Shown: in pieces, positions 8,746 through 18,357 of the stretch
Position numbering within the stretch: the first letter of the stretch is position 1
Layout of the letters: each line of letters begins with the position of its first letter
Assembly: GCA_016713585.1 (NCBI GenBank)
Contig: JADJOV010000017.1
Location: 1-46,585 of the forward strand
Origin: Bdellovibrionales bacterium
GTDB taxonomy: Bacteria > Bdellovibrionota > Bdellovibrionia > Bdellovibrionales > Bdellovibrionaceae
Reading direction: 5' to 3'
DNA length: 46,585 nucleotides
Notes under the pieces: model-generated
What the model saw: only the letters and a program-made list of their open reading frames with translations
Databases searched by the model: none
Told to the model about the DNA's origin: nothing
Translations under genes and position numbers: made by a program

Positions 8746-9999
8746 TCACTTTAGCCAAACGCTTTCTCCCGGTGCAGTGGACTGGCATTTAAGATTTGAT
8801 GGAGGAGGTAGAATTGATCCGTCCTGAAAACAATATCCACCTGATGTAACGCAATCAGTGGGATATTTGCAGAGACCAAAGTTGTGGCGGCCGTTTGGTG
8901 TCGCCGTGACAATCAAGCTAAACTCACTCAATTCAGTCTTTATATTATTCGTTTTTTTAATAAAGAACTTTGATTCCGCCTTAAATAAACAAGAAAATGA
9001 TTTGTAGGGCCTCAAGTAGTCAATCAAAGGGGTTTCTTCAAAGATATTTCCTTCGGTAAGGGTTCCAAAACTAGGGCATTCGTCATATTTGAAAGTTGGG
9101 CAGAGAGGGTTTAATGTTTTATCACTTTTTTCACAGTGCCAGTGCGCTATTGCCCAAGGTTTAATGTCCTTGAACAGATTGTTCTTAACTACATTGTCGT
9201 TACTATAGTTTCTAATGTTAACCGGCGCTCCAGAATGTTGATTCATAAAAATATTGTTTCTAATGATGTTATTGTTTGAAAAGTGAGCCAAATACAATGA
9301 ATGAAGGGTTGCATCTTCAGGTGCAGACTCTAAGTTGTGAATTTCTTTAAAGACATTAAATTCAATTATATTATTCCTAGAATTTGTGAGGGTAATTACG
9401 GCATCAGAGCGTCGAGGTGATGTTGGATTAACAGGATTGGTATATCGAGAACCAATTTTTTCAAATATGCAATTTGAGATAGAGTTAGAACCATTCCATC
9501 CTTGTATTGGCTTATTTGGATCTCCCAAGAAGCTGATTCCTTTAAAGTAGTTTTGTACATGTAAATTACTTATCGAGATGTTTGTTGGTTTTCCGGCAGT
9601 CGCTCTAAATGACAAAAATCCAGTTTCTTTTAATTCTGAGCCATCGAAAATTGGTTTATTTGTAGGGTTCATTCCTAAAATATGGAGAGTTTTTAAGTTT
9701 ACTGGCAATACAGTCCAGGTGAGGGATACATTCGAGTAGGTGCCACTAGCTATTAATATTTCAATAGCTAAGTTTCGATTCGGAAATTTTTTAAGAATAC
9801 TATCAACAAGTATTTGCGAAAACTTTAAAGTCAAAATGGGATTATCAACAGATAGTCCTCGAGATAGATTATCGACACCACTAGGTGCGATATAAATTTT
9901 ATTTTTCTGGATATGATGCGTTTTGAAAAAAACAGCTAAGACAGAAAATATGACTACTGCTAAAATCCAATTTAATCTTTTCAAGAATAACCTCTTCAA
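8746..9999 (-). CDS. Membrane-anchored right-handed beta-helix protein
   Basis: 417 residues. Residues 8-27 are a hydrophobic anchor or signal segment, so the protein is exported or bound to the inner membrane. The body has the recurring short asparagine-rich strands of pectate-lyase-like beta helices (SNLHVQNYFKGISF, SNCIFEKIG, NNIIEFNVF, NNNIIRNNIF, NDNVVKNNLF), at about 25-residue spacing, with an opening IYIAPSG.D...G....NP typical of such proteins. The C-terminus holds several cysteines. No lyase catalytic residues can be assigned; carbohydrate binding or cleavage is possible. It stands alone on the minus strand between the tRNA and an IS copy. Confidence 0.65.
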   Translation of the reverse strand: MKRLFLKRLNWILAVVIFSVLAVFFKTHHIQKNKIYIAPSGVDNLSRGLSVDNPILTLKFSQILVDSILKKFPNRNLAIEILIASGTYSNVSLTWTVLPVNLKTLHILGMNPTNKPIFDGSELKETGFLSFRATAGKPTNISISNLHVQNYFKGISFLGDPNKPIQGWNGSNSISNCIFEKIGSRYTNPVNPTSPRRSDAVITLTNSRNNIIEFNVFKEIHNLESAPEDATLHSLYLAHFSNNNIIRNNIFMNQHSGAPVNIRNYSNDNVVKNNLFKDIKPWAIAHWHCEKSDKTLNPLCPTFKYDECPSFGTLTEGNIFEETPLIDYLRPYKSFSCLFKAESKFFIKKTNNIKTELSEFSLIVTATPNGRHNFGLCKYPTDCVTSGGYCFQDGSILPPPSNLKCQSTAPGESVWLK

Positions 10000-10330
10000 A
10001 AGTCGTATAGTTTAACCAAAGGAATTAAGTACCTTTATTATATAGGGATTTAGTGCTTTTTTGGAAAAATTACTGGGTCTTTGATTTAAATGAAAGACAA
10101 TTGCTTTTGGACTCTCAGATCGAGAATATTTAAGTATTTTATTATAATATTCAAAAGAATATCAAGCAGCTAATTGTAGGGGGTCTTTTTCTTTGGGGGT
10201 TGATTGCTTTCCTTTATAGGCCTAAGCCTCTGTAGGTTACCTTTACTGGTACGCGTTTCATTTTGAGAATGTTCGCCAAATTTAGGCACACTGCCTAGAT
10301 ACTCAATTCCATAAGAATCCTGACTGCTTT
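10000..10330. other. Intergenic region before IS91 copy B
   Basis: AT-rich leader of the beta-helix gene, then about 200 bp of unassigned sequence. On the minus strand 10300-10160 a short frame reads FGEHSQNETRTSKGNLQRLR, possibly the tail of a decayed gene, but no family is recognisable. Confidence 0.4.
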
Positions 10331-11693
10331 ACTCTGCCTGTCCGCACGACCTGAGCTCATGACAAGACTTCTCAATATCACCCAGTCCACGATCTCATGC
10401 TATTACCGAGCTCAAGCAAGCCTTTCCAAATCCAAAGCGATGACCGGATCCGTGACCTTGATCCAGCGCTTTGGGGGTAGTCTCGCCGTCAACCCTCATT
10501 TTCATTCACTTTTTATCGACGGCACCTATGAGCTCAATGATCAAAAGAACCCTCGGACTTTCACTCTTGCCCGACGCCAAAAGTTCGTGATCTAGAACCC
10601 GTCCTTGCCAAGATCATCAAGAGAATCATCAAGCATCTCCAGAAAGCAAAGATCATCGTTAAAGACGAGAACTCGCACTTTCAATACCAGATGCCAGATC
10701 AGGAATCCTTCTCCATCCTCCAGGCAAGCTCTATCACCTACCGTTTTGCCACAGGTCCCTCCAAGGGCAAGAAAGCCCTGGTGTTAAAGGCACTTCCAGA
10801 CGGGGATCACAATTCGACATCAGGCCTAGTCGCCAAGAACTCAGGCTTCTCTCTTCACGCAGGAGTTGCCACCAAAGCGCAAGAACGAGAAAAACTCGAA
10901 AAGATTTGCCGATACATTGCCAGACCTGCGCTCTCCGAAGAAAGACTCTCCACCAACGTCAGAGGGAAATCATCTACAGACTCAAAAAACCATGGAGTGA
11001 TGGCACCCTTGCCGTCAAATTCACTCCCATGGAGTTTATGGAGCGCCTCGCTGCCCTCATTCCACGACCCAAAATCCATCTGACAAGATATCACGGAGTC
11101 TTAGCCCCCCACTACAAATTTAGAAAACAGATCGTCAAGCAAGTCGTCCCGGCTGACTCCAAAGCTAAAACAGACTCACTCAAGTCAATGGCCAGCAACG
11201 ACAAAAAAAGCCACGCAAAGAAGTCAAACCGAATCCCATGGGCCAACCTCCTGAAGCGGGTTTTCGATATCGATATCACTATCTGCCCAAAATGCCGTGG
11301 AAAAGTCCGAATCATCAGCGCCATTGAAGATCCTGCCGTCATTAGTAAAATTCTCAATCACTTAGGACTTCCGTCCACCCCACCACGACTGCATCCGGCC
11401 AGAGGCCCTCCAGACTGCGAACAATCTGACCTCTTCAGTCAAGACTTCCCTGATTATTAGCCTCAATTCACAAAACCAATCCCATTGGTCACGGCACCCT
11501 TTTGTCAAATGGTCTAACTTGGCCGTAAATCATCACAAGACCAACCGCTACGGACGCCTCAATATCGAAAATCCATCAAAATCTCATTGAAATTTCCGCC
11601 CATGGGTGTGGAAATATACCAGCAACCACCTTTTTACCGGTGTTTGATACTTTTGAGATTACACGAAAACCCCTATTGAATTTCTTATCCCCT
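10331..11693 (+). mobile_element. IS91-like element, copy B (5'-truncated)
   Basis: Matches copy A from its base 5458 to the common right end. The coding part (10331-11460) keeps the HUH region (NPHFHSLFIDG), the YHGVLAPHYKFR region and the C-terminal CPKCRGK tail ending in DLFSQDFPDY, but lacks the N-terminal zinc-binding third. It also carries frame breaks at about 10588 (shared with copy A) and at AGAGGGAAATC (three Gs where copy A has four). It cannot make a full transposase. Confidence 0.85.
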
Positions 11694-12118
11694 GTGCAGA
11701 TTCTTGAAGCCTTGGCAGTTAATGTTCCCACTTTGAAAAAGCAATTAAGGGCGTACTTAAAGGATAAGACTGCTAAAATCACAGAAGACCAGCTCGAAAC
11801 TTATGGCGGCTACGACAGCTGGACTCCTGAATTTACAATGGCCTGCCACCGATTAATTCAGAGAGCGGCCTTGCAAGTCAAAATGCTGGTCGCAATCAGA
11901 TCACTGAGGGTTCTTTACTTGTGTCCTTTTTTTACGAGGCAGATAGTCACGCGGTTTTTGCTTTAAGCCAGCAGGGTCTTAGCCAGTTTGATGTGATCAA
12001 TTATATTTCCCATGGAATGACAAAAGATGGGGTTTCGTCAGCCCTTGGACCTGCGGCTCCCGTTAGCGAAAATAATGATGTCGACGGTCTTCCGAAGGAT
12101 GAATCAAAAAAGACTGCC
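11694..12118 (+). pseudogene. clpA: clpA N-terminal-domain fragment trapped between IS91 copies
   Basis: Reads QILEALAVNVPTLKKQLRAY, then CHRLIQRAALQVK, and after restoring one A at about 11883 continues NAGRNQITEGSLLVSFFYEA, DSHAVFALSQQGLSQFDVIN and YISHG. This matches the ClpA N-domain, which in the ClpAP protease binds adaptors such as ClpS (the family has ...FQRVLQRAVFHVQSSGRNEVTG...LDVVNFISHG). Both the start and all ATPase modules are missing. It is joined directly to the right end of copy B on one side and to the truncated start of copy C on the other, so it is a piece of chromosome caught between two element copies. Confidence 0.8.
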
Positions 12119-13140
12119 ACTCGCACTTTCAATACCAGATGCCAGATCAGGAATCCTTCTCCATCCTCCAGGCAAGCTCTATCACCTACCGTTTTGCCAC
12201 AGGTCCCTCCAAGGGCAAGAAAGCCCTGGTGTTAAAGGCACTTCCAGACGGGGATCACAATTCGACATCAGGCCTAGTCGCCAAGAACTCAGGCTTCTCT
12301 CTTCACGCAGGAGTTGCCACCAAAGCGCAAGAACGAGAAAAACTCGAAAAGATTTGCCGATACATTGCCAGACCTGCGCTCTCCGAAGAAAGACTCTCCA
12401 CCAACGTCAGAGGGAAATCATCTACAGACTCAAAAAACCATGGAGTGATGGCACCCTTGCCGTCAAATTCACTCCCATGGAGTTCATGGAGCGCCTCGCT
12501 GCCCTCATTCCACGACCCAAAATCCATCTGACAAGATATCACGGAGTCTTAGCCCCCACTACAAATTTAGAAAACAGATCGTCAAGCAAGTCGTCCCGGC
12601 TGACTCCAAAGCTAAAACAGACTCACTCAAGTCAATGGCCAGCAACGACAAAAAAAGCCACGCAAAGAAGTCAAACCGAATCCCATGGGCCAACCTCCTG
12701 AAGCGGGTTTTCGATATCGATATCACTATCTGCCCAAAATGCCGTGGAAAAGTCCGAATCATCAGCGCCATTGAAGATCCTGCCGTCATTAGTAAAATTC
12801 TCAATCACTTAGGACTTCCGTCCACCCCACCACGACTGCATCCGGCCAGAGGCCCTCCAGACTGCGAACAATCTGACCTCTTCAGTCAAGACTTCCCTGA
12901 TTATTAGCCTCAATTCACAAAACCAATCCCATTGGTCACGGCACCCTTTTGTCAAATGGTCTAACTTGGCCGTAAATCATCACAAGACCAACCGCTACGG
13001 ACGCCTCAATATCGAAAATCCATCAAAATCTCATTGAAATTTCCGCCCATGGGTGTGGAAATATACCAGCAACCACCTTTTTACCGGTGTTTGATACTTT
13101 TGAGATTACACGAAAACCCCTATTGAATTTCTTATCCCCT
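12119..13140 (+). mobile_element. IS91-like element, copy C (more strongly 5'-truncated)
   Basis: Begins at the base equivalent to 5800 in copy A and runs to the common right end. It holds only the catalytic-tyrosine region onward (coding remnant 12119-12907, ending DLFSQDFPDY); the HUH motif is gone. It shares with copy B the three-G frame break and the CGACCCAAAATCC reading, and differs from it by scattered single bases, so B and C are more recent relatives of each other than of A. Confidence 0.85.
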
Positions 13141-13335
13141 AAAGGAGCAGCCAAAACTGCGGCAACTCAGCCGGTGGTAAGTCAGTCAGCAACCGCTTCT
13201 GTTGAAGTAAAAAAAGCAGTTAAGGGTATCAAAAAAGCGGACGTGAAGACGGTCCTAAAAAGCAAAAAAAAGAGCCCCCCGAAGAAGGGTTCTGGGGCAG
13301 CTCAAGCCCAAGCAGTTAAAGCAAAAAGTAGGTAA
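13141..13335 (+). pseudogene. Lys/Ala-rich C-terminal fragment
   Basis: Directly after the right end of copy C, the sequence reads KGAAKTAATQPVVSQSATAS, a lysine-rich middle (VKKAVKGIKKADVKTVLKSK) and ends AVKAKSR before a TAA. Such lysine/alanine/proline tails occur on histone H1-like or ribosome/DNA-associated proteins. The apparent start codon (13087) lies within the IS end and is not natural; the 5' part of the gene is missing. Confidence 0.5.
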
Positions 13336-13527
13336 TTCCACCCCGTCTTTTAAGCATTTCTTGCTCGAAAGATTGGAATGTTTCTTTTAGAGAAATGGTT
13401 GTTTAGGAAAAGTTTCTTTTTTATTCAATTGTTTAGACCTATATGATCCAAAGAAAAAATTGGAAATATAGAACAGTAGAATAAAAAGAGAGATTCCTCA
13501 TATGAAAAGTGAAAATCACGGCCGCTT

Positions 13528-14028
13528 TTGAAAATGTTAGAAAAGCAAAATGGATATTCACTCAATATCTTCGAGGATATGAGTGCAAGTCCAATTCCAA
13601 TTCGCGCATACATTGATGCTCAGGCCTTGGTTTACAAAGAGGCGACACTTTCAAAGATGGAAATTAATCTTGTTCAGCTCGCCGTAAGCGTAGAAAACGA
13701 ATGCCATTTTTGTGTCCCGGCACACACGGCCTCTGCTTTGCGCAGGGATAAACTTGACTCTGAAATTATTGAGGCAATTCGAAGGAGTCTGCCAGTTCCG
13801 AACCAAAAGATCGACGCACTAGTAAGTCTATCAAAGTCATTGGTTCACAATCGTGGTAAACTTGCAGGAAATGAACTTAGAAGCTTCTATGAACAAGGAT
13901 TTTCAGAAGAACAGCTGTTTGAAATTCTGACTATCGTGGCCTATAAAACGATTACAAACTATACAAGCCATCTGATGGGCACGAAGCCTAACCCTGAGCA
14001 CAGAGAATATTTTTGGGCCAAATCTTGA
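13528..14028 (+). CDS. Carboxymuconolactone decarboxylase / AhpD-like protein
   Basis: 166 residues with the AhpD core: ENECHFCVPAHTASA contains the redox pair C59/C62 and H66 of the ECxxCxxxH motif. Members are small helical disulfide reductases acting on peroxides or alkylhydroperoxidase partners, or decarboxylases; the intact CxxC and histidine favour a redox role. The flanking helices (LVQLAVSVE before, LFEILTIVAYKTITNYTSHL after) fit the family. Cytoplasmic. The start is uncertain: ATG at 13528 or 13534, neither with a clear ribosome binding site. The IS end at 14179 follows 150 bp downstream. Confidence 0.8.
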   Translation: MKMLEKQNGYSLNIFEDMSASPIPIRAYIDAQALVYKEATLSKMEINLVQLAVSVENECHFCVPAHTASALRRDKLDSEIIEAIRRSLPVPNQKIDALVSLSKSLVHNRGKLAGNELRSFYEQGFSEEQLFEILTIVAYKTITNYTSHLMGTKPNPEHREYFWAKS

Positions 14029-14178
14029 TTGCGACCTACCAGATACGGCGTGTGAGTCCATAAAGGCCCTGCGGATTTTATTATCCAGAAGATTGACCTG
14101 ACGAAGTCACTCTTTCTTGTCTGTTGATCCTCCAGTTCCGGAACAGGTAGGAATTACCTGAATTCTGCCTCAATCGGC

Positions 14179-14228
14179 TTTGATACTTTTGAGATTACAC
14201 GAAAACCCCTATTGAATTTCTTATCCCC
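14179..14228 (+). repeat. Solo IS91 right end (50 bp)
   Basis: TTTGATACTTTTGAGATTAC through CTTATCCCC, identical to the last 50 bp of copies A-C, with no transposase sequence attached. To the right it is joined to unrelated DNA (GGAAATGG) rather than to the T seen after the other four ends. Confidence 0.8.
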
Positions 14229-14338
14229 GGAAATGGAAAAACAATGATACGATTTGCTATCAACCGCGAAGTTGTTTTTGAGCAGTAGGGGACTGACTTA
14301 GGCATTGATATTGTTTTACTTGATTCAGGAGTGCGACG

Positions 14339-15090
14339 ATGGCAAAAACGGCTTTAGTTACTGGTGGAAGTGAAGGAATAGGAAGGGCATTTGCTATCCG
14401 TTTGGCGAAGGAAGGATTCGCAGTCACTCTTGTTGCAAGGAATGAAGGAAAGCTTAAAGATCTTGTTGCGATTTTGGGGCGATCTCCCAGTTATCAGATC
14501 GCTGATCTGTCAAGTCGAGAGGGTCAGGATAAAGTCCAAAAAATCATTGAAATTGGAAATTTTGACCTATTGGTGAACAATGCAGGAATAGGCACAGTGG
14601 GGGGATTTACCGAGGTTTCTTATCAAAAACAAATGGAAATGTTTCATTTGAATTGTGAAGCCGTGGTTCGTTTCTCCTACGCCTTTCTTAAGAATGCAAA
14701 AAGTGGGGATGGGTTGGTGAATGTGTCGTCGGCTTTGGCTTTTTGCCAACTCCATCAATGGCTCTGTATTGCGCTACCAAAGCTTTTGTCACATCTTTGT
14801 CTGAGTCTCTTTGGTATGAGCAGGCAAAGCGCGGCGTCTACGTGATGGGTCTATGTCCGGGTATCACTGACACTCACTTTCAAGTGACGGCTGGAGGTAA
14901 GAAAGAAGATCTTCCTCAAGGTCTTTCACAGACTCCTGAACATGTGGTTGATGTTGCCATGAAGGCTCTTCAGCTTCGTCATAAGCCGACAATCTTTACC
15001 GGAGTAAAGAATGTCGTGTTTGCGAGCCTGTCAAGGGTGCTTTCGCGAAGGAGCATCGTCAAGATGACCGGCGGAATGATGCCTTCATAG
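14339..15090 (+). pseudogene. Short-chain dehydrogenase/reductase (one frameshift)
   Basis: Classical SDR: cofactor motif TGGSEGIG (about residues 8-15), NNAGIG, the catalytic serine in NVSSAL, and YCATKAF (YxxxK), then LCPGITDTHF. These enzymes reduce or oxidise carbonyl/hydroxyl groups with NAD(P); the substrate is unknown. A good ribosome binding site (CAGGAG) precedes the ATG. The frame breaks near 14742: one T missing in GGCTTTTTGCC separates ...NVSSALAF from LPTPSMALYCATK. With it restored the gene is 753 nt (250 residues), normal family length. Probably functional if the break is a sequencing error. Confidence 0.85.
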
Positions 15091-15638
15091 GTCTATTTTG
15101 CGTACTGAGTTCCCAGCCAGAGCTAAAGCACGCCGTTGCCTTTTTTAGGAATTCACGCTCCATCTTAAGGCGCTTATTCCATAATCTGCGCGTAAAAAAC
15201 TCTCATAAAAAGGGTGGAGACAGAAGTAAGACTTTTTGACAATCGACTGCTTCTGCTGGGTCGGTTGGTGGCGACAATGTTAGTAGCAACCAAAACCCCC
15301 AAGAAGACCCCCATTTTGACGCCATCACCTCCGACTTTATGGCCAGCCTGATTTGTTGAAAGTCCTACCACCCAAGAAGAATATTCGGATTGATTCACAC
15401 AGCGAACCGGATACTCGAGCAGGATGCGAGTCTTCGGTTTTGCGGACTCTGCTTCCGCGGATAGAGCCGATAAACACAGGAGAGATTCCTTATATTGTTT
15501 TGAATCGCTTCACAGCCGCTGACATTATCATTGAAAAATAATTCAAAGCGATGATGTCACGGCCGAGATATTTGGCGTCAAAGGATTCCCGATTGATTGG
15601 TTGATTGAAAGTTCAGTCTGCCCATCCAAGTGGGAAGA
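15091..15638. other. Intergenic region, no gene recognised
   Basis: Short frames on both strands (15174-15398 minus, 15353-15541 plus) lack ribosome binding sites and family features. Protein-like scraps such as FGLIHTANRILEQDASLRF hint at a decayed gene on the plus strand, unidentified. Confidence 0.4.
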
Positions 15639-16093
15639 TCACAGACCCGTCTGTATATTCATTTTATTTTTGCAGGCTTCTGTTTGAATCAAATCGTCAA
15701 CCTTAGACAAATGGAGCGTGTCCATATATTCTTTCACACCTATGAATTTGCCGTCCTTTAAGGTAATTTTGAAGTGGTAGTGATTGTTGTAGATAAAGGG
15801 ATGGGGGTCACCACAGACATGAACCGCATAGGATTCCACTTCCGCAGCGACACTATCCCCGACGGCAACCAAGCTTTTTACCGTGAGCTTTAATGGACTC
15901 TGAAAACCCGCAAACCGACTGAGGACCTTCGTCAGATAACCTGTCCGATCATGGTTGCCACCAGGGGCAACGATTCAGGCACCCACCAAGTGACGTCAGG
16001 TGCAACCAGTGCGAAGGCCTCGGTCGCTTGACCTGAACTAAATAACTGAAAAAATAATTCGACTGTCTTTTTGTTCGCAGACGCTTGCTCCAT
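15639..16093 (-). pseudogene. SnoaL-like (NTF2-fold) protein, one frameshift
   Basis: Starts MEQASANKKTVELFFQLFSS at 16093 after a strong AAGGAG site, then VAPDVTWWVPE; after restoring one A near 15972 it continues IVAPGGNHDRTGYL, VAVGDSVAAEVESYAVH and YNNHYHFKITLKDGKFIGVKEY. This is the cone-shaped NTF2/SnoaL fold (typical start ...VEL.FQ....G, mid ...W.VPG, end ..YHF.....GKI...REY.DT). Such proteins are small isomerases, hydrolases or steroid-like ligand binders; the exact reaction is unknown. Restored length is 456 nt (151 residues), normal. Divergent from the HTH regulator at 16199, which may control it. Confidence 0.75.
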
Positions 16094-16130
16094 ATTTGCT
16101 CCTTATTTGTTGACTGAATATAGCCAAATG

Positions 16131-16176
16131 GTATCAATAATGAAACTGTCTATTGAAAAGTATCAATTTATGATAC
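16131..16176. promoter_or_regulatory. Operator-like inverted repeats between SnoaL-like gene and regulator
   Basis: A perfect inverted repeat GTATCA-ATTTA-TGATAC lies at 16160-16176 and a related imperfect one GTATCA-ATAA-TGAAAC at 16131-16146. They fill the 105-bp gap between the divergent SnoaL-like and HTH genes. Paired repeats in such a gap are the expected binding site of the adjacent regulator, which may repress both genes. Confidence 0.6.
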
Positions 16177-16198
16177 CTAAAATTCGCGGAGAGATACT

Positions 16199-16954
16199 TT
16201 GACTTATACTCAGTCGATATTAATGACCTTAAAAGCAGAGCTAAAAGAAAATGGATTAACCTATGCTCAATTTGCAAAACGTGTAAATCTTAGTGAGGTT
16301 AGTGTCAAACGGCTGTTCTCTCAAAGATCATCAATCCATCTTGATAAAATCGAGCAATTTTGTGATGCCCTGGGGTTGGATTTTTATGAACTCATTAGAA
16401 AAGCGAAAAACAAGAATTCGAACAAGAAGCAGCATCTGACCATTGAGCAAGAGAAGGCTTTAGATAAAGACGCAAAGCTTCTTCTATATTTTTATAGTTT
16501 GTTGGCTGGCAATTCTCCAGAAAAAATCATCTCTGACTATAAAATGACGGCTTCTGATAGTCAGAGGTATCTTCTCACCTTGGATCGCCTTGGACTTATT
16601 TTTCTCGGTTCAGAAAACAAGTTTAAAATATTAGCGAGCCCGTTTGTCGAATGGGCAGTAGACGGACCACTCAGCAAAAGCTATGAAGCCAATCTGCGAG
16701 AAGAGTTTTTGAAATATAAAGCACTCGGCACCGACGAATGGCTTCTCTTCAGAAAAGCTTATCTAGCAAAAGACTCTTTGAAATTGATTCGGAAACAAAT
16801 TGACGACCTCCTGAGTAGAATCAAAGAATACTCTGAATATGATCGGTCAACCCAACCTGATCGATGCGAGCCTGTGACCTTTCTATTGGCTGCGAGAAAC
16901 TGGATTCCATCATCGGTCATTTCTCATAGAAGAAAGAGGACGCCTACATCATAA
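16199..16954 (+). CDS. XRE-type helix-turn-helix transcriptional regulator
   Basis: 251 residues. Residues 1-66 are an XRE/lambda-repressor HTH (ILMTLKAELKENGLTYAQFA, KRVNLSEVSVKRLFS, then DKIEQFCDALGLDFYEL). The remainder is a helical domain (LLLYFYSLLAGNSPEKIISD, ..QRYLLTLDRLGLIFL..) resembling the sensing part of the large HTH family found in Bdellovibrio relatives; its ligand is unknown. The start codon is the TTG at 16199 (ACTTTGACTTATACT) after GGAGAG. Two operator-like repeats lie upstream, suggesting autoregulation. The final residues (SSVISHRRKRTPTS) look slightly odd and may reflect a late frameshift. Confidence 0.8.
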   Translation: MTYTQSILMTLKAELKENGLTYAQFAKRVNLSEVSVKRLFSQRSSIHLDKIEQFCDALGLDFYELIRKAKNKNSNKKQHLTIEQEKALDKDAKLLLYFYSLLAGNSPEKIISDYKMTASDSQRYLLTLDRLGLIFLGSENKFKILASPFVEWAVDGPLSKSYEANLREEFLKYKALGTDEWLLFRKAYLAKDSLKLIRKQIDDLLSRIKEYSEYDRSTQPDRCEPVTFLLAARNWIPSSVISHRRKRTPTS

Positions 16955-16994
16955 AAAAATGGGGAAGATGAGTGACGAAAACTAAATTGAATAC

Positions 16995-17277
16995 CTAGAC
17001 ACTCCGTCTCATCAAAATGAGTTGAGGATGTTTTTTTCTGTTTTCGTGGAGGCGTTCTCGTAAAAATCTGGGTATTTTTTCCAGATCATTCACCTGTTTG
17101 AATCCTATCAAACCGTAAAACCCGACTAACCATCCATGAGGTAAGCAGCAACATTCCTGATTGCCAAGATCGGATGCCAATAGTTTTATGAGCTTGGCGC
17201 CAATTCCAAAAAACTGGTATTCCGGTTTGATTTGTTATCTTTTTTGGATCTATTGGTTTGGCCAAAACAGAGTGCAT
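16995..17277 (-). pseudogene. GNAT-type N-acetyltransferase, C-terminal fragment
   Basis: The frame YQFFGIGAKLIKLLASDLGN then LPHGWLVGFYGLIGFKQVND and IPRFLRERL matches the C-terminal half of GNAT acetyltransferases (acetyl-CoA-binding G-x-G-A/x-L-I, and the LV.FY...GF hallmark). An upstream stretch (MHSVLAKPIDPKKITNQ) is in another frame, so at least one frameshift near 17235 is needed. The N-terminal part of the family is absent, so this is a remnant rather than a working enzyme. Confidence 0.6.
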
Positions 17278-17319
17278 CTTTGAAAAAATAGGTTCTTATT
17301 CCATTATTTTAACACTCAC

Positions 17320-18192
17320 TTACTTATTTGTAAAAACTTCTTCTATACCAACACTTCCCCTTGATATTTGGTCGATCAAAGTTTGATTGGATTTAATTTT
17401 CATTTCTGCTAACCAAAGAGCGACTGGCAATGCTCCCCACTTTTGATCAAAGGTTCCTGTTGATAGGCCTTTTCTTAGTTTCATTTCGTTGCTGCCATTA
17501 TCTGATTTTAGCTTTTTTAATCGCTCTCTAAGAATGGGAATCAGTTGTTCTTGAGTAGATTTTGCTTTCTCAGTTAAATTACCCTTACTATCAATCCACT
17601 TAATTGAAAGTGAAAAATAGTTACCGATGCCCTCATAAAACATTTCATATAACGCTCGTTTATAGGGCGTAGAAACATCCTGAGGATTCGATTTGGCCCA
17701 GATCTTAGTTAACAGATGTGCGTATTCATGTAACAAAATTCTATTGATTCGATCTTCGGCTAGCAATTCATTTGTTTTTACTTCGCCATAATTCTCTACC
17801 CACTTGGATAGATCAAGGCAGATAGAGCTATTTTCATAGGTGAAGCCATCATCGCCGCCTTGATTTCCAACTAAAATTAAAATATTTATTGGAGGAGTTA
17901 TGGTTGGAAATATTTCCTCGACTCTCCTTTTATTTTCCTCAAAAGATAAAACTGTTTTCCTGAGCGCTTTTAGCCATTCTTGTTCTTGCTTTGATAAAGG
18001 TCTGGCCTTTTTAGCAATTTCAGAAATCTTGCTTTGTGAATTTCGATTTCCAATGGCTGACAGCCAAGGTTGTTCTGGTTTTCCATCTTTTTTTAGAGCC
18101 AAGTTGATATTCGTCGAAAAATAGGCAGCTTGAGACATCAAAATAAAATTAATGGCAAAAATAAATAAATAAAATATCAAATGCTCTCTCAT
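17320..18192 (-). CDS. Exported putative zinc metallopeptidase (HExxH)
   Basis: 290 residues. A hydrophobic N-terminus (residues 5-22, IFYLFIFAINFILMSQA) acts as signal peptide. LLHEYAHLL contains HEYAH (H155, E156, H159), and FYEGIGNYFS 28 residues later supplies a third ligand-like glutamate (E187), the gluzincin arrangement. The protein therefore probably binds zinc and cleaves peptides in the periplasm or outside. The later part is lysine-rich and helical, with no known domain. It is a single gene on the minus strand with no obvious partners. Confidence 0.65.
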   Translation of the reverse strand: MREHLIFYLFIFAINFILMSQAAYFSTNINLALKKDGKPEQPWLSAIGNRNSQSKISEIAKKARPLSKQEQEWLKALRKTVLSFEENKRRVEEIFPTITPPINILILVGNQGGDDGFTYENSSICLDLSKWVENYGEVKTNELLAEDRINRILLHEYAHLLTKIWAKSNPQDVSTPYKRALYEMFYEGIGNYFSLSIKWIDSKGNLTEKAKSTQEQLIPILRERLKKLKSDNGSNEMKLRKGLSTGTFDQKWGALPVALWLAEMKIKSNQTLIDQISRGSVGIEEVFTNK

Positions 18193-18357
18193 TGAATCAA
18201 AAAGTTTGGGTAGTTTTTCTTTTGCCCACTCTAGTCAGCTTGAGTTAAACACGTTTTCCTTAATACAAGTCTTTATCCAGTGATATATCAAGACAGCGCG
18301 GTATTTGTCAAAAATTTGAATCCGCTGTATCCAAATCGCTGAAGCTGAGGTGATGTT

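Noticed and set aside
11640..11966. Apparent protein starting MFDTFEITRKPLLNF
   Set aside because: Its start is the IS91 end; the same start appears at 13087, so it is an artefact of the element fused to captured sequence.
15174..15541. Small frames on both strands
   Set aside because: No start signals or recognisable domains.
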